A stretch of 64,000 bases of DNA from Membranipora membranacea (taxonomy: Eukaryota > Bryozoa > Gymnolaemata > Cheilostomatida > Membraniporidae), in assembly GCA_914767715.1 (NCBI GenBank), contig OU612070.1, positions 21,380,025 through 21,444,024 of the forward strand. The letters are read 5' to 3'. Below, piece by piece: positions 54,001 through 63,640 of this stretch. The translations under genes and the position numbers were made by a program. Every line of letters begins with the position of its first letter. Positions within the stretch are counted from its first letter, which is position 1. The notes under the pieces are model-generated. The model made no database searches and was not told the origin of the DNA. It was given only the letters and a program-made list of their open reading frames with translations.

Positions 54001-57000
54001 AGTGTTGACAATAATAGTATACGACAGGTCTGTTTGGATCAGGACCATCAATACAGGAGGTCAACTGTGTGTTTGCATACAGTATAAAGAACTGCCTCTC
54101 CAAACAAGAGTTGCCAGTTACGGCAGGAGAGGATATGGGTGGCTACTCCACACAAGCTCAGGCTTGAGGGGGCCCATTAAATAAGGTGGTCAAAAAGAAA
54201 AGATTTAATGTACAACGAAAAAATGACAACAAAAAATCAGTATGCAAGAATTTTTTGTTGACATCACACTTGTTCAATCACTTACATTCAGCCAGATCTC
54301 TTTCCTCTCCCTTGATAAGTTCCAGGTCTGTTCCCTCGTTCTCCTTGTAGAAATCTCTGTGTGGTTCAAATGTGTCAGCGTACTGGTTAGAGGCGTTGAA
54401 TGCAGCTGTCAGTGCTTCCTGTTATACAAATTAAGTCATGCATAAATACCAAATGACAGCAATCTACATACTTTTTTCAATGTGAGCAAAATCAACCCAA
54501 GCTCTCACACTCGTCAAAGAGGATCTTGATAGAACTTTGCGAAATTAATTCAGTAAAACTTTGCCATGTCCCTACTATTATGATAATATTCCGCTTTATG
54601 ATCAATATTGTTTTTTACTACTTGTAATTATGAAACTATTTGCTGTTTTAAATTAGAGCAGGCTTGTCATGTTTTGTCTCCATTATGTTATTAGTTATTT
54701 CACATATTTAATTTGTGCAGGTAATTTCAAATCGTGTTCAACCTAATCCTCCATAAGTAATTCGGAGGATTGCTTGCACTTAACTCTATTACAATCAAAT
54801 GTACGGGATGCTACTCTGCATCTCTTCACCACTTACTCTGATATTGTGGATGATCTTCTGTAGGTGTCTGTCATCATCAAACATGGAGGATAGCTGAGGT
54901 CCATCACCGCAGGTCTTCTCCTCAAACTTATTATTGATGATCGGTCGAGTGAAGGCATCAAAATACTCATCGGGTACTAGGTTCTGCACGCTCAGTACTG
55001 CATCCTATTAAATCACATAGGTCAGCAAGAGATACAGAGATGTAGAATTGAATTTTTAACATTTTTAACCTAAAAATGGTTTTGGTTCCTATGTCAGTAC
55101 TCCTTAATCCTACTATATCAAGGTTTCAATATTTGTGCTAAAACTAAGCACCTGGTCATTGAATTTTGTTGCTCACACAATTGCTGTAATCAGTAAGACC
55201 CATTAACTCCCTGAAAACAAACAATGTAAATTCACACAATTAGCTTCACCGTCAAACATCTCATCTCATCTCATCTCATGTCATGTCCGTATTGGGAATT
55301 TATATGTCTTCAAAATGACAGGGCACACCTCAACGACAGAGCTTACCATGCTGTTTTTTTACTCTTTACTAAAGCAGGTAAACATTTTTAGTATGACTTA
55401 CCTGGAATTGCTTGATAACTTCTGCGATCTTATCCTGGAATTCCTCTTCATCAGGTAGGAAGGTGAGCTGGGCGGTGTCCAGCACAAACTCTGTGATGAA
55501 CATGGGAGGTAACTTTGGAACTTCTTCCTCTTCCTCACCGAGTGCAGCCTGGAGCAAAAAGAACATGTCAATTTACATAAGTCAAAGAGATCACAAGATT
55601 AGATTGTATGCTTTAGACGAACGGAAGGCTCTTTGAAGCTGTTAGAAAACTGAGCGTAAGAAGAGGGTGAACTGATAGATCAGTTTTATCTTGGAGCGAC
55701 TTTTTAGAACAAGCTGACTTGACTTAAGTACAATTGCCGTTTGATAAAATTAGAGCATAAAATTGGCAAACCTGGAACAAAATTGTCTAAAATTTTTGGA
55801 ACAGTAAGAATGAGAACAAAATTTGAGAACTGGAACAGAGATCAGCATGAACACTATGTGAGACCCTGCTGAGCAAGTAACCTGAAATGAGCTTTTTCCA
55901 ATTATGTTGCAAAAATATTTCATCTTGAGCAAAATCACCAAAATAATTTAGTTTGTCAGAATTTATAGTCGCAATTTTCATTTTTTGTACATATATCAAA
56001 ACTATCAGGTCATTTATGCAACAAAGTTAGAATTTGGCCATTCAGGTTTCAGGTTCAGGAAAAGCTCAGCAAGATCTCTCAAGATGAGGTGGTAGAATGG
56101 GTCACAAGCATACTTCTTGCATTTTGCTGGCAGCTGCCTGAGATTGAGCTTCCTATAACAAAGCACATGACATCAATTTTGTAGCTAACACTAAGCTTCA
56201 CTGACAAGTACAAAAGCAAAATTGGAGCGGGAATTACTTTCTGAGACATCTTTGAAATGTGCTAGAAAAAAACCAACTGTTTTAACCTGACAGCGCGTAG
56301 AGTTTGTGGCTCAGGAGGAGATGGGATTTTACATTCACCAGGGAGTTAAATTTCAGATATACTCAAAAAATGGTTGTTACTTCACTGGGATCGAGATCCA
56401 TAGAAATGGTAATTACACGGATTTGGAAGACATGCAAACAACTAACATTATCACAAAAGAACTCTCAATTGTTTCAACACACATTAAATGTTTATATTTG
56501 ATATGCTTCCTACCTTCTCTGCCTCTTTTTGTTTCTTTTCCTCCTCTTCTTTTAGTTTGATTGCTTCAATCTCATCTTCATCAAGCTTTTTCTTCTCCTC
56601 ATAAATGATCTGAAAACAAGAAGAGTAATATTATGACACTGATTATAGAGCAAAATGCGAAACGACAATGGGGATGGAATCACTGCGACAAGTTTTAAGT
56701 GCATAGCAGAAAATCATCTTGGCACATCTGATAGGTTAGAAAATAAGTATGCGGGATACAGAGAAACATACACCAAAAGGTGCTGGAGTAATCAATCATG
56801 AGGGACTCAAACCAACAACTCCCGCAGCACGAAACACCTGACAGTAACAAACAAGTATGCTAACCAATTGCACCATCAAGCGCCATGTCGCGCCATCTCC
56901 AAGATGGTGATATAGCGCAATGGGATAACACTCACAATTATATTAGCATAAATCTATATTAAACATTCTAAGAGTTATACCTGATTGTATTCCTGGATCT

Positions 57001-60000
57001 CAGATAGGGGTGGTGTATTCTGTAGTTGTTCTGTCAGGTAATTGAGCAGTGTGGATACTGAGTTAACAGCCAGTACATGCATCGTGTTCACAATCAAATA
57101 ATCCGCCAATCGAATAAAGCTAAAAATGATCAAACCAGGTATTAGAGTACGTCTGTTTGGCATCATAATACTTATGAAGAGCATTCTGGAATATTCGAAC
57201 TCTCAAAAGTTTGAAATGTTAAGTTTCCAGCATGTGAAGAAAATATCAAAAATGTCATCAAGCAAGGGTAGAACAGGAGCCTGAAAACTGCAAGCTGCAA
57301 ATGGCAGATAATTAATTGTGGGAAAACGAGGCAAGCATCCATCTGTAATAACTGGCTGTAATTGAAGTGCCGTTGTATTTCTATTAACCACATACATACC
57401 ATGTGAGTCGTTTGCAATGAGCTCTCTTATTAGCCTGCTCAGTGTAAGTCATCTTATCCGGAGCTTCTCCGTAGATATCCATGTCCATCTCTTGCATGAA
57501 GTAACTGCTGGCACCGCCTGGTGTCTCGCTTGGGTTCACTGGACTTTCAGAGTAGAAATAATCGTCTGGTGTGAATCCGGCTTCTAGAAGCGCGGTACGG
57601 CAGGCAGATCGCACCACCTCCTTCACTAAATCTCTGAACTCTTTCAGTCTACCAGCAACCTGATCAAAGAAGAACAAGGGGAATGTTAAAAAATCCATAT
57701 CTATGATGTAGTAAAAAGATCACTTTGTTGAAGAGAGTGGTCCATTGTTTGCTCTTGGGAAGACAGCTGCTCAATGCAAGAATGTCATCGCAAATTTCAA
57801 CACTCTAGCACCATAGCAAGCATATAATAAGCATAATAAAAGATCATCACAATGAAGGTAAAGAATGTTTTTGTTAGATATTTTAAGCACACTGAAGCAA
57901 GATTTTACCACAGTATCCGTATATAACATTCAGCAATAAATAACCACAAAATTTAGTTTGTACCTCTCTAAGTTGATTGATTTGGGCATCCTTGAAGTCT
58001 TTCAGTGTGTACGTATTGCCCTTCTCAACTTTGCACAGACCCATGTCACTTATTCTGAAGCACATCTCTCTGACGTTGAGTAGTGCAGGTCTCAGTGAGG
58101 GGTTCACAATGAACAGATTCTCCACTAGCGCTTTTTTACATGAGCGCAGTTTCTTTCTTCGGCAATTCTGTCTCCATACACTGAAGGCCTTCCATTTCCT
58201 GAACTTGCGGAAGATTCCGATCTGCAACGACAAATATAATTAGTAAAAACTTGACTATAAATTTGATCTGTTCGAGCCAAATATTGGCAAGAAACCAAAA
58301 CTAGCACCAAACCATATGATGAGCTGAGGAGTAAGAGAACCAATCGAAATTGCTGTTAGTATGACATCTCAAACAAAACACATTTGGTAGGCCATAGAAG
58401 TTTGTTTACGTGCTTGCCAAAAAACCACCAGATATTATAACGAAATAGTCAAACCACAGGTAGCTACTGGCTACTATTGTCAATCCAAGAGTTCCTATGA
58501 GGGCTGCCACTTCTAAATTATAATTATTCTAATCTGGGTGATATTAACTGCTTTGTCCTGATCTATCGACATACCTGAATGAGTTTGTTGAAGTTTTTAT
58601 ACTCGTGTTCCCAGCGGTTGAGTCCTACAAACTCGACCTCATCATCCGATCTCATTCTAGCCACTCCTTTGGTACTGATGGTACAGTAGTCATTCTTGTT
58701 GATGTGCTCATGACCCACAACCTGCAAATATTCAATATATCTTATTATATGCAACATATATCTCTATTTTTCTGTTAGGTTTTGAGGACGACGTTACAAA
58801 TAAGAATCAGGTTTTACCAAACCCAAGTGCGATATTTGACTTACTGATCGGTTTCAATAACCCATTGAACTTGGGATGAACAGTAGAACGTTTAGATTGC
58901 TTTAATTCAGTTTGATAGAAATTACTCTGGCACAGGTTGGTAACAAACTTTTGCCATATCTGCGGATTTGCGCCACTCAGAGAACAATAAACAACAACTG
59001 ATCTGTTTATTGTATTCAGCTTTAAGCTTAACTTAAACCTAGGTTAATTAGATGATGTTCCCTTAGATACACGTCTTTTCACTCCATGTATTGAGACTTG
59101 GTTACTTATATATACCTTGAGGTTGTAGTAATGATAGTCCACACTAGTTTTCGGCACTGCGTTACTCAGATACAGAAATCCAATCTTATCGTTCTCTCTT
59201 ATTATCTTTATGATCTGCAGAGGATCTTTGATCCCTTCTAGTGATTTAGTTCCTGGAATACAAACGCTTAGAATCACAATGACCGATACGATATGGACAA
59301 AATGGACGCCAAAAACTGTATTTCGCTAAGTCAAACAGGTGAAACAAGAAGCCATTCAAATTTGAGAATTCAAAACTTTTTTCACTGTCACACAATTTAT
59401 CTGAGAACATCATGTAGGATTTAGCAGTAAAATGACTGACATTAATGAGCGATGCAAAGAGGACTAACGAATTTTAGCAATCTAGCACATAAATTGCCTG
59501 AAAGAAACCAGCCTTATTATTTATGAGTTTATGAACAATAAGTCTGTAGTGTGTTATTGGAACAATGGACCAATAATATTGAGCAAATATACATTTATAC
59601 AAACTGACTCGATGCTAAAACGAAAAGTGACATCTATATATCACAAGGGGGTTACACACAATCACAGACTTTGGTCAAACTCGTCAGAATCCAAGACGAG
59701 ATACAAGAAGACACGATTTCAGTAAGTGGATACAGCCAGGGGACTTTTGAAGTTAAAAACACATTTCTCAAAAATCATGTCACCGTTGATTTTCAATATC
59801 ACAAGATGGTATCAACTTGACTGCTTATTTCAAGACTGTAACAGGTTACAGATGCATCCCTTTTCATAAACCAGTGCATGTTAACAAGTAAAACCAACCG
59901 AGTCAAATCTTTCCTCCTCAACCCCTTTTAACATATCCACTCACTAGAAATCTTTCCAAACATTTTTAGAGAAGTAAAGAAATGCAATCTGCGATCACCA

Positions 60001-62751
60001 TCACAAGAATTGGTGAATTAATCTAGAAAAAATTCAGAATCGGTCATGAGACTGCCTTACCATGAAATGCGTCTAAAACGGGAAATGCTCATGTTAACAT
60101 CGAATGAAACTTGTTAGAATTGAATAGTGTGACGGAAATATTAAAACAGTAACAGACAACAACATGCTGATTAATAAGACTATGGTTAAAAGATGTGATT
60201 TTATATATTTGTCTATGAACACAAGTCTAAGGACATGAAGGCTTTGGTCATAGTATGAATGGCTAAAGTGTTGCTTTGTCCTGTCTCCTACTCCTAATAT
60301 GTACAAAGACATAAAGTTACCATAATCAACCTCAACATTTCTTGAAATGCTGATAAAACGCTGCGCCCGATATACGCATACATAAATATATGCAAAGGTA
60401 ATACCGCAGGCTGCGCAGAGTTTTTACTATTTGCGACAATGTAAGCTATCATATAAACTTTTGCTACTCATATCTACATACCATAAACATTCTTCTCATC
60501 TGCCGGCACTGTTGGTCCTCTTGTGTGTGCTCTGGTTGGAGGAGGTTTACCGATAGCAACAGGAAGTGACATCATTGTGTCCTGTTTGTGTTTGAGAGTA
60601 TCCGGAAGGTCAGGAAGAGGTGAGGAGGCTTTTTCTAAAAGAATCCAACGAGCATCACTGATCATACGGTCGGTTTTTAAGCGATATTTTCAGTTTGATT
60701 ATTATGTAAAGCACCAAATCATAAGGCCAAAGCTACAAGAACCCGGGTCTAGACATCAGTAACACAGCTCAGTCATTATGTAGCTGTTTCTAAACTCATT
60801 AGTAAACAATGTGAAAACAAGTACTTAATCTGATGCATACATAAGTTTTTCATATCAAACTCACAGAATTGTTCAGCTATCACTTAAAATAATCTTTCAG
60901 CATCTACCAACATCAAGGTCAGGACTTTAGATTAGGATCTTACCAATAGGCTCAACACTGCCAGCTCGTCTAATCTTTTTGCTACTAGGAGGTCGAGGTT
61001 CATGTGCAGACATGAGTGGTTCAGGCATGGATACCGCGACTCCTTTCGCCTCCAGATTATCTCTGTTCTTCTTGTGTATATATTCTGGTCGATTCTCATA
61101 CTGGTATTTCTGTAGTACAGGCTACAACCAAATCACACATTGGTATTAGAGTACAATCAAATGACAAGGTGACACAAATGCAGATCTATCAACACCCAAT
61201 CGGAAAATTAAGCTCTTTTCTAAATTATATCATCGATGGCTTTCTGTACCACATGTGGCAACTATGATTACATACACAGTTATAATTCCTGATAATACAA
61301 AAAGTAAATATCTGCTACTAAGTGAGTAAGGACTGACTGCCTCACTGACTTATGGAGCATTTAAAATGCTGATGATAGCTGGATAGGAATGAGTCAGAGA
61401 GACTGTACACCCTGCTTCCAGTTAATAACTGTCAATGCATAAGTAAAATGGAACAAAAGACTTGGAATTGCTCAAATTGTATAATCCTATAAGACCCCCT
61501 CAACGTTTTAAATTGATACATTTGACTGTTCATTATTATTGTATTTTGATCAACAAGCAGTATGAGCGTTTGCATGCATGCAAAACCAGATCTCCACAGC
61601 CAGGAAATCTAGAATTTAACCAGACTCCCTTCAGCTCAATTTCCACAAGCACGTTTCTATTAAAATATCTGTCTCGTATTGGCAATACTTTCTGCCCTAG
61701 TCCTATCCGAGATCTAGCAGTCTTTAGCATCACCAGGTCCGCTGATAGCTCATGTGTGCTCAGTTAAATAAAACTTACCAGAGGCTCAAGTTTAGGAGCT
61801 ATCGGAGCGTTGGCCCTTCTTATCTGTGCGTTGGTAGGTCGCTTGAATCGGAGTGCACTTGTGTTTAATGAGGCTTGCTGAGGTGCTCTACTGACAAGTC
61901 TCTCCTTCAGCTTCTCTGGATCTATCGGCGCAATGGCACCGAGTCTACCTGGCATGCCAGTCTAGTGAGGAGAGAAATAATCACATTTCACACTTTCATC
62001 ACTAGTGGGTCGATGGATTTTTTGTTAAGCTCTTTTATCAATTTTTTATACAATGGACTGACTGTTTGTTAAATGGAATCAAATTTGAAATCATTCAAGG
62101 TTGGCGGAATATCAGGTTTATGTGATCTCAGATCACCTGATTGTTTTAGGATTAAACCAAAGATAATCACGTTTTGATATTTGTTGAGTGGACCTGTTAG
62201 CGATTGAGTGTTGGATATAGCAGGGGAGTCACCCATCTTACCCACAGCTAAATTTGTATTTTAAATTCCTGTTATGTCAAAGGAAGGTCTCAGTTCCTGA
62301 TGCGAAAGACGAGAAACAACAGATTGTTGGAGAGTTTTGCGCCACAGAGTGTTAAGATCCTAAACAGTATTATATTACAGAGGCTTGTTTCCACATTACT
62401 TTGTAATTTGTCTTCGACAAAATTACTAAAACAAAATATCGATCTATCATTACCTGGTGAGCTCCATTAGCGACTGGCCCGTTTGGGGAAGACATCGGAA
62501 CTGGGGTTCCGTTTAAGTTTGGCATCTTTTCGCTAGATTTCTTTTTCTAAAATTCACAATTCACAATGAGTTGAGCTGATGAAGGGAAAAGTAAGAACCG
62601 AGAATGATATCGGACAAGTGTGCAATCGGGTGTGAGAAGATACATAAGGAGAGCCGCTGAGATTTTATGACATTAATATATGAGATGCTGACAAAGTAAT
62701 CTGCATTAATTTCACAGATGAAGATGAGCACCCTACCTTGAAAGATGCCAT
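11525..62751 (-). CDS. DNAH6: Axonemal dynein heavy chain 6, complete 73-exon gene
   Basis: Motor subunit of a ciliary inner dynein arm: it hydrolyses ATP and walks on the neighbouring doublet microtubule to bend the axoneme. I placed 73 coding exons by matching open frames to GT-AG boundaries; every phase joins correctly and the sum is 4,214 codons plus stop, close to the 4,158 residues I recall for human DNAH6. Assignment to DNAH6 rather than DNAH7, DNAH3 or DNAH12 rests on long collinear matches, for example [12 protein letters not shown] near residue 220, [10 protein letters not shown] near 310, [15 protein letters not shown]-type sequence near 1160 and the C-terminal HSTNFVV...YWI...LCQLSE. 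No internal stop or frameshift is seen, so the gene appears functional. The start is the ATG at 62749-62751 (MASFK, then a donor); the stop TAA is at 11525-11527. Exon details are in the entries below. Confidence 0.97.
11668..11720. repeat. 11-bp tandem repeat CACTACGTTTA, about 4.5 units
   Basis: Four near-perfect units and a partial one in DNAH6 intron 72, beginning 40 bases upstream of the exon 73 acceptor. Confidence 0.85.
12625..12742. mobile_element. MITE family A, copy 1 (intron 71)
   Basis: 118-bp palindromic element. Its left end TAGAACAAGTTTAATCCATT pairs with the inverted right end AATGGACCAAACTTGGTCTA. The flanks are CTTGCCAAC (12616-12624) and GGTGCCAAC (12743-12751), matching at 7 of 9 bases. 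It lies about 50 bases upstream of the exon 72 acceptor. Confidence 0.75.
13839..14255 (+). repeat. Left inverted arm: degenerate minisatellite plus tRNA-like segment
   Basis: The outer about 290 bases are imperfect short repeats of the form AATGCCAT or AATACCAG with 14-20 base spacing. The inner end carries a tRNA-like pol III promoter: A box TGGTTCAGTTGG at 14203-14214 and B box GTTCAAGTC at 14235-14243. Read on the minus strand the arm keeps a frame of about 100 codons open, but its composition only mirrors the repeat unit. Confidence 0.8.
14880..15760 (-). pseudogene. Second, different reverse-transcriptase remnant inside a TIR element
   Basis: Minus-strand frames with several stops read, in order, a KKPWMPK-type linker between endonuclease and RT (about 15557-15600), a [15 protein letters not shown] catalytic motif A (about 15330-15375), and a degenerate second catalytic box followed by LINEWCITN-like sequence (about 14950-15110). 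This is a non-LTR retrotransposon of a lineage different from the copy at 2.5-3.2 kb. It is heavily decayed and lies in DNAH6 intron 71, between the two inverted arms of the 3.56-kb element. Confidence 0.7.
16980..17395 (-). repeat. Right inverted arm of the 3.56-kb element
   Basis: Near-identical reverse complement of the left arm, with the A box at 17021-17032 and the B box at 16992-17000 on the minus strand. The two copies differ by scattered substitutions and a few small gaps, enough to show the insertion is not very recent. Confidence 0.8.
19887..19984. mobile_element. 98-bp MITE with perfect 9-bp target duplication (intron 69)
   Basis: Terminal inverted repeats of 23 bp (22 identical) start with TAGTTTAAGC. 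The direct repeat GATCTACAG is present intact on both sides (19878-19886 and 19985-19993). Distinct in sequence from family A but with the same 9-bp duplication. Confidence 0.8.
21531..21646 (-). repeat. Dispersed repeat, copy 1 (intron 68)
   Basis: About 116 bp, over 85 percent matching by eye to 31103-31212. It ends in an A/G-rich tract on the minus strand, like the 3' end of a SINE or LINE. It stops about 10 bases from the exon 68 donor. Confidence 0.65.
23757..23935. repeat. Tetranucleotide microsatellite (TACA/GTAC)
   Basis: Imperfect repeat of TACATACA and TACGTACA units, about 180 bp, ending about 10 bases before the exon 67 donor side boundary (23947). The open frames across it are artefacts of the repeat. 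Confidence 0.85.
24900..30974 (-). CDS. DNAH6: DNAH6 exons 60-66: AAA6
   Basis: Exons at 30850-30974, 30383-30521, 29684-29853, 27901-28061, 26420-26543, 25767-26007 and 24900-25000 encode residues 3416 to about 3769. Landmarks include [61 protein letters not shown] and [13 protein letters not shown]. Introns are longer here (up to 1.6 kb). A 33-bp piece of exon 62 with its splice acceptor is duplicated about 153 bp upstream of the real acceptor (see findings). Confidence 0.97.
29974..30038 (-). repeat. Duplicated exon 62 acceptor fragment
   Basis: A 65-bp copy of 29821-29883, covering the first 33 coding bases of DNAH6 exon 62 and part of the upstream intron including the AG acceptor. Read as an exon it runs into a stop after 16 codons. 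Confidence 0.75.
31103..31212 (-). repeat. Dispersed repeat, copy 2 (intron 59)
   Basis: Partner of the repeat at 21531-21646. Shares the block CACTGAGTGCAAAACATTTC apart from one base and the same A/G-rich end. Confidence 0.65.
31372..34043 (-). CDS. DNAH6: DNAH6 exons 54-59: AAA5
   Basis: Exons at 33873-34043, 33495-33634, 32917-33094, 32414-32564, 31868-32070 and 31372-31660 encode residues 3039 to about 3415. Landmarks are [15 protein letters not shown], the [19 protein letters not shown] block, [23 protein letters not shown] and [15 protein letters not shown]5 has a degenerate nucleotide site in dyneins and carries the buttress that supports the stalk. The high-coordinate edge of exon 55 could be off by one base; the phase requires a 140-nt exon. 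Confidence 0.96.
34480..36997 (-). CDS. DNAH6: DNAH6 exons 48-53: stalk and microtubule-binding tip
   Basis: Exons at 36843-36997, 36421-36544, 35952-36134, 35457-35656, 34950-35105 and 34480-34717 encode residues 2687 to about 3038. Exons 48-50 form the outgoing antiparallel coiled coil, with heptad-like Glu/Ala/Lys segments such as [20 protein letters not shown]. Exons 51-52 form the microtubule-binding tip, including [27 protein letters not shown] and [21 protein letters not shown]. Exon 53 is the returning coiled coil. The tip contacts the adjacent doublet and signals back to the AAA ring. Confidence 0.97.
35746..35854. mobile_element. MITE family A, copy 2 (intron 50)
   Basis: 109-bp element, TAGATCAAGTATGATCC at one end and its inverted counterpart ending CATGATCTA at the other. 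Flanks ACCTCAACC and AGCTCAACC agree at 8 of 9 bases. Its interior (CCGTCAGC...ACCAGTAG) matches copy 5. Confidence 0.8.
37951..39550 (-). CDS. DNAH6: DNAH6 exons 44-47: AAA4
   Basis: Exons at 39390-39550, 38801-38964, 38299-38467 and 37951-38137 encode residues 2460 to about 2686. The Walker A GVGGTGKQ is at about 2502-2509, ending exon 44, and Walker B VFLFTDTQ is at about 2556-2563. The conserved [18 protein letters not shown] and [28 protein letters not shown] blocks are present, although no run is given beyond what identifies them. AAA4 leads directly into the stalk. A simple AT-rich stretch fills part of intron 43 (about 39553-39622). Confidence 0.97.
39885..42878 (-). CDS. DNAH6: DNAH6 exons 37-43: AAA3
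   Basis: Exons at 42657-42878, 42150-42297, 41676-41782, 41254-41436, 40834-41005, 40308-40471 and 39885-40016 encode residues 2084 to about 2459. The Walker A GTSGVGK is at about 2151-2157, with its following Ser in the next exon. Walker [10 protein letters not shown] is at about 2214-2222, followed by the AAA3 landmarks [26 protein letters not shown] and [20 protein letters not shown]3 nucleotide state gates motor activity in dyneins. Intron 37 carries MITE copy 3. Confidence 0.97.
42425..42540. mobile_element. MITE family A, copy 3 (intron 37)
   Basis: 116-bp element with ends TAGATCATTTTTGATGC and GGACCATACTTGATCTA as inverted repeats. Flanking 9-mers ACGGTTGGC and ACAATTGGC match at 7 of 9. 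The centre is unusually GC-rich for this window. Confidence 0.75.
43175..45744 (-). CDS. DNAH6: DNAH6 exons 32-36: AAA2
   Basis: Exons at 45532-45744, 45144-45335, 44294-44490, 43801-43987 and 43175-43399 encode residues 1746 to about 2082. The P-loop GPTGGGKT (about 1805-1812) sits at the end of exon 32, followed by [16 protein letters not shown], the Walker B-equivalent segment [16 protein letters not shown] and the [13 protein letters not shown] block. AAA2 binds nucleotide structurally in dyneins. The five exons join in phases 0, 0, 2, 0 and 0 without gaps. Confidence 0.97.
46068..48907 (-). CDS. DNAH6: DNAH6 exons 25-31: AAA1, main ATPase site
   Basis: Exons at 48766-48907, 48252-48507, 47870-47987, 47439-47615, 47022-47176, 46566-46690 and 46068-46213 encode residues 1373 to about 1745. 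AAA1 is the principal ATP hydrolysis site of dynein. The Walker A motif GPAGTGKT lies at about residues 1524-1531 and the Walker B motif WCCFDEFN at about 1572-1579; both are intact, with the catalytic Glu present. The family block YGYEYLG...[10 protein letters not shown] precedes the P-loop, and [12 protein letters not shown] and [11 protein letters not shown] follow it. Nothing suggests loss of activity. Confidence 0.98.
46848..46951. mobile_element. MITE family A, copy 5, degraded (intron 29)
   Basis: 104-bp copy recognised by its left end TAGATGAGGCATGATCC and by interior similarity to copy 2. The right terminus has decayed. Flanks CTTAACACC (46839-46847) and CATAACACC (46952-46960) match at 8 of 9. 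Confidence 0.65.
49219..53074 (-). CDS. DNAH6: DNAH6 exons 17-24: tail and linker (DHC_N2 region)
   Basis: Exons at 52694-53074, 52180-52437, 51705-51914, 51207-51419, 50502-50648, 50046-50176, 49552-49784 and 49219-49349 encode residues 805 to about 1372. Exon 17 (127 codons) is the longest exon of the gene. Recognisable linker motifs include [12 protein letters not shown]-type sequence, ATLASSRxxGP-type sequence, the highly conserved [15 protein letters not shown] and [17 protein letters not shown]. The linker swings across the AAA ring to produce the power stroke. Intron 18 and intron 20 carry transposon insertions very close to splice sites, described separately. Confidence 0.97.
50676..50924. 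mobile_element. MITE family B (intron 20)
   Basis: 249-bp segment bounded by an 18-bp perfect inverted repeat, AATCACTATGTTTCCATG. No clear target duplication longer than 2 bp. It ends about 26 bases from the exon 21 acceptor. Confidence 0.65.
52045..52157. mobile_element. MITE family A, copy 4 (intron 18)
   Basis: 113-bp element with ends TAGATCAAATTATATCC and GGATCAAACTAGGTCTA as inverted repeats. Flanks TATTCACTC and TATTCACTA match at 8 of 9. The distal duplication ends only 13 bases from the exon 18 splice donor at 52179. Confidence 0.8.
53289..59252 (-). CDS. DNAH6: DNAH6 exons 6-16: conserved tail
   Basis: Exons at 59116-59252, 58575-58721, 57964-58221, 57400-57659, 56981-57119, 56514-56609, 55402-55548, 54837-55004, 54286-54418, 53757-53908 and 53289-53441 encode residues 208 to about 804. 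Strong DNAH6 signatures are [21 protein letters not shown], a basic-aromatic [14 protein letters not shown] stretch, [24 protein letters not shown] and [13 protein letters not shown]. The tail anchors the heavy chain and binds accessory chains of the inner arm. Exon 11 (56514-56609) is unusual: 32 residues almost entirely Lys and Glu, at a position where the human protein has a different acidic stretch. Confidence 0.95.
56795..56882 (-). repeat. tRNA-derived SINE head or tRNA pseudogene (intron 10)
   Basis: On the minus strand an A box TGGTGCAATTGG (56865-56876), followed by TTAGCAT, and a B box-like GGTTTGAGTCCC (56802-56813) are spaced about 50 bases apart as in a tRNA gene. The acceptor stem does not close convincingly, so this is probably a SINE head rather than a working tRNA. 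Confidence 0.5.
60482..62751 (-). CDS. DNAH6: DNAH6 exons 1-5: divergent N-terminus
   Basis: Exons at 62737-62751, 62454-62546, 61779-61961, 60944-61121 and 60482-60634 encode residues 1 to about 207. The stretch is rich in Pro, Lys, Arg and Ala, with low-complexity segments such as [15 protein letters not shown]. It contains only short matches to human DNAH6, such as KLEPLPVLQKYQ and [10 protein letters not shown]. Exon 1 encodes only five residues (MASFK), so its start rests on the ATG, a good donor and phase 0 into exon 2. The region precedes the conserved tail and is probably a flexible N-terminal extension; its function cannot be read from sequence. Confidence 0.88.
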
Positions 62752-63640
62752 GATGACAGAGTGTTGGGGGTTTGATGATCAGAACAATGCTGCATAATAA
62801 ATATTGTTGTGATTAGATGAAAGATGCAGGACAGGTTTATGCGCTCAAAAATATTATGCTGAGGAAGCTAATGGGCAGGGAAACAGTAAGAAATGAATTC
62901 CACGAGCTAAGGCGTTAATAAGGAACTACACCAGTCCAGCCTTGTATGTTCCTTTTGAATAATTTAATCGGAATGGGGCATGATGAGGATTTGCAATACA
63001 GATACTGAAAGTGTCTTGCACTGTTTTTGCTCATTGGCGCAACATGAGACGTGAACCTAGTGCTATTAGCTCAATGAATATGACATGTGTAGAGAATGGG
63101 AAACATTGTGATATGAAACAGAGAGGTGAGAGTACTTTATTTACAACTCCAAATACTTTTTATTTGCTGACTGAATCCTGATCATCAAAAGATTGGTTCT
63201 CAATTACTAACACCCAATCTTTATTGATAAAACTATTAGTGTCTATCCTGTTATAGGTGAGACTGACTGAGTCAAAAGTTTGCTAGTTGGTTGTAAAGAT
63301 ATATGTGTTGTGAGCTACTTCATCCAATCATTGAGTTGACTCTGACTGATTTCGTATAGTCTATAGTGTATTTTATGTAAGTATAGTTATAGTATGTTGA
63401 ATAAGAAAGTAGTCATAACTGTAGATAGTAAATTTTGAAAATGATGATTACATACCTTGTTTATGGTATATATGTTAGTAGGGACTGTAAGGGTATGAGT
63501 GGCTTAGTGTGAATAACATAATGAATTCATTAGAGTGTATTTTTAAAGGTTACAGTTCAAATACTTACATTACATAGCTAAATCTAGATCAATTTCTCTG
63601 CACAGAAAACAAAAGTAGCCATTTTTCAACATGTGAGTTT
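62752..63640 (-). other. DNAH6: Probable DNAH6 5'UTR exons and first intron
   Basis: On the minus strand a pyrimidine-containing acceptor ending in TTATTATGCAG stands just before 62789, 38 bases upstream of the ATG, so the first coding exon probably begins at 62789. A strong donor (AAT then GTAAGTATT) follows 63569. This fits a short non-coding first exon starting somewhere near 63600 and ending at 63569, with a 0.78-kb 5'UTR intron between (62790-63568) in which I see nothing else. The acceptor and donor are seen; the transcript is inferred. Confidence 0.45.

Larger units (their letters stand above)
11629..62736 (-). other. DNAH6: DNAH6 introns without further recognised content
   Basis: The larger introns beyond the listed repeats are 59253-60481, 55549-56513, 44491-45143, 36998-37950, 28062-29683, 26544-27900, 25001-25766, 24052-24899, 21894-23946, 20623-21656 and 18580-19258. 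I see only AT-rich non-coding sequence in them. All 72 coding introns inspected begin GT and end AG. Confidence 0.6.
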
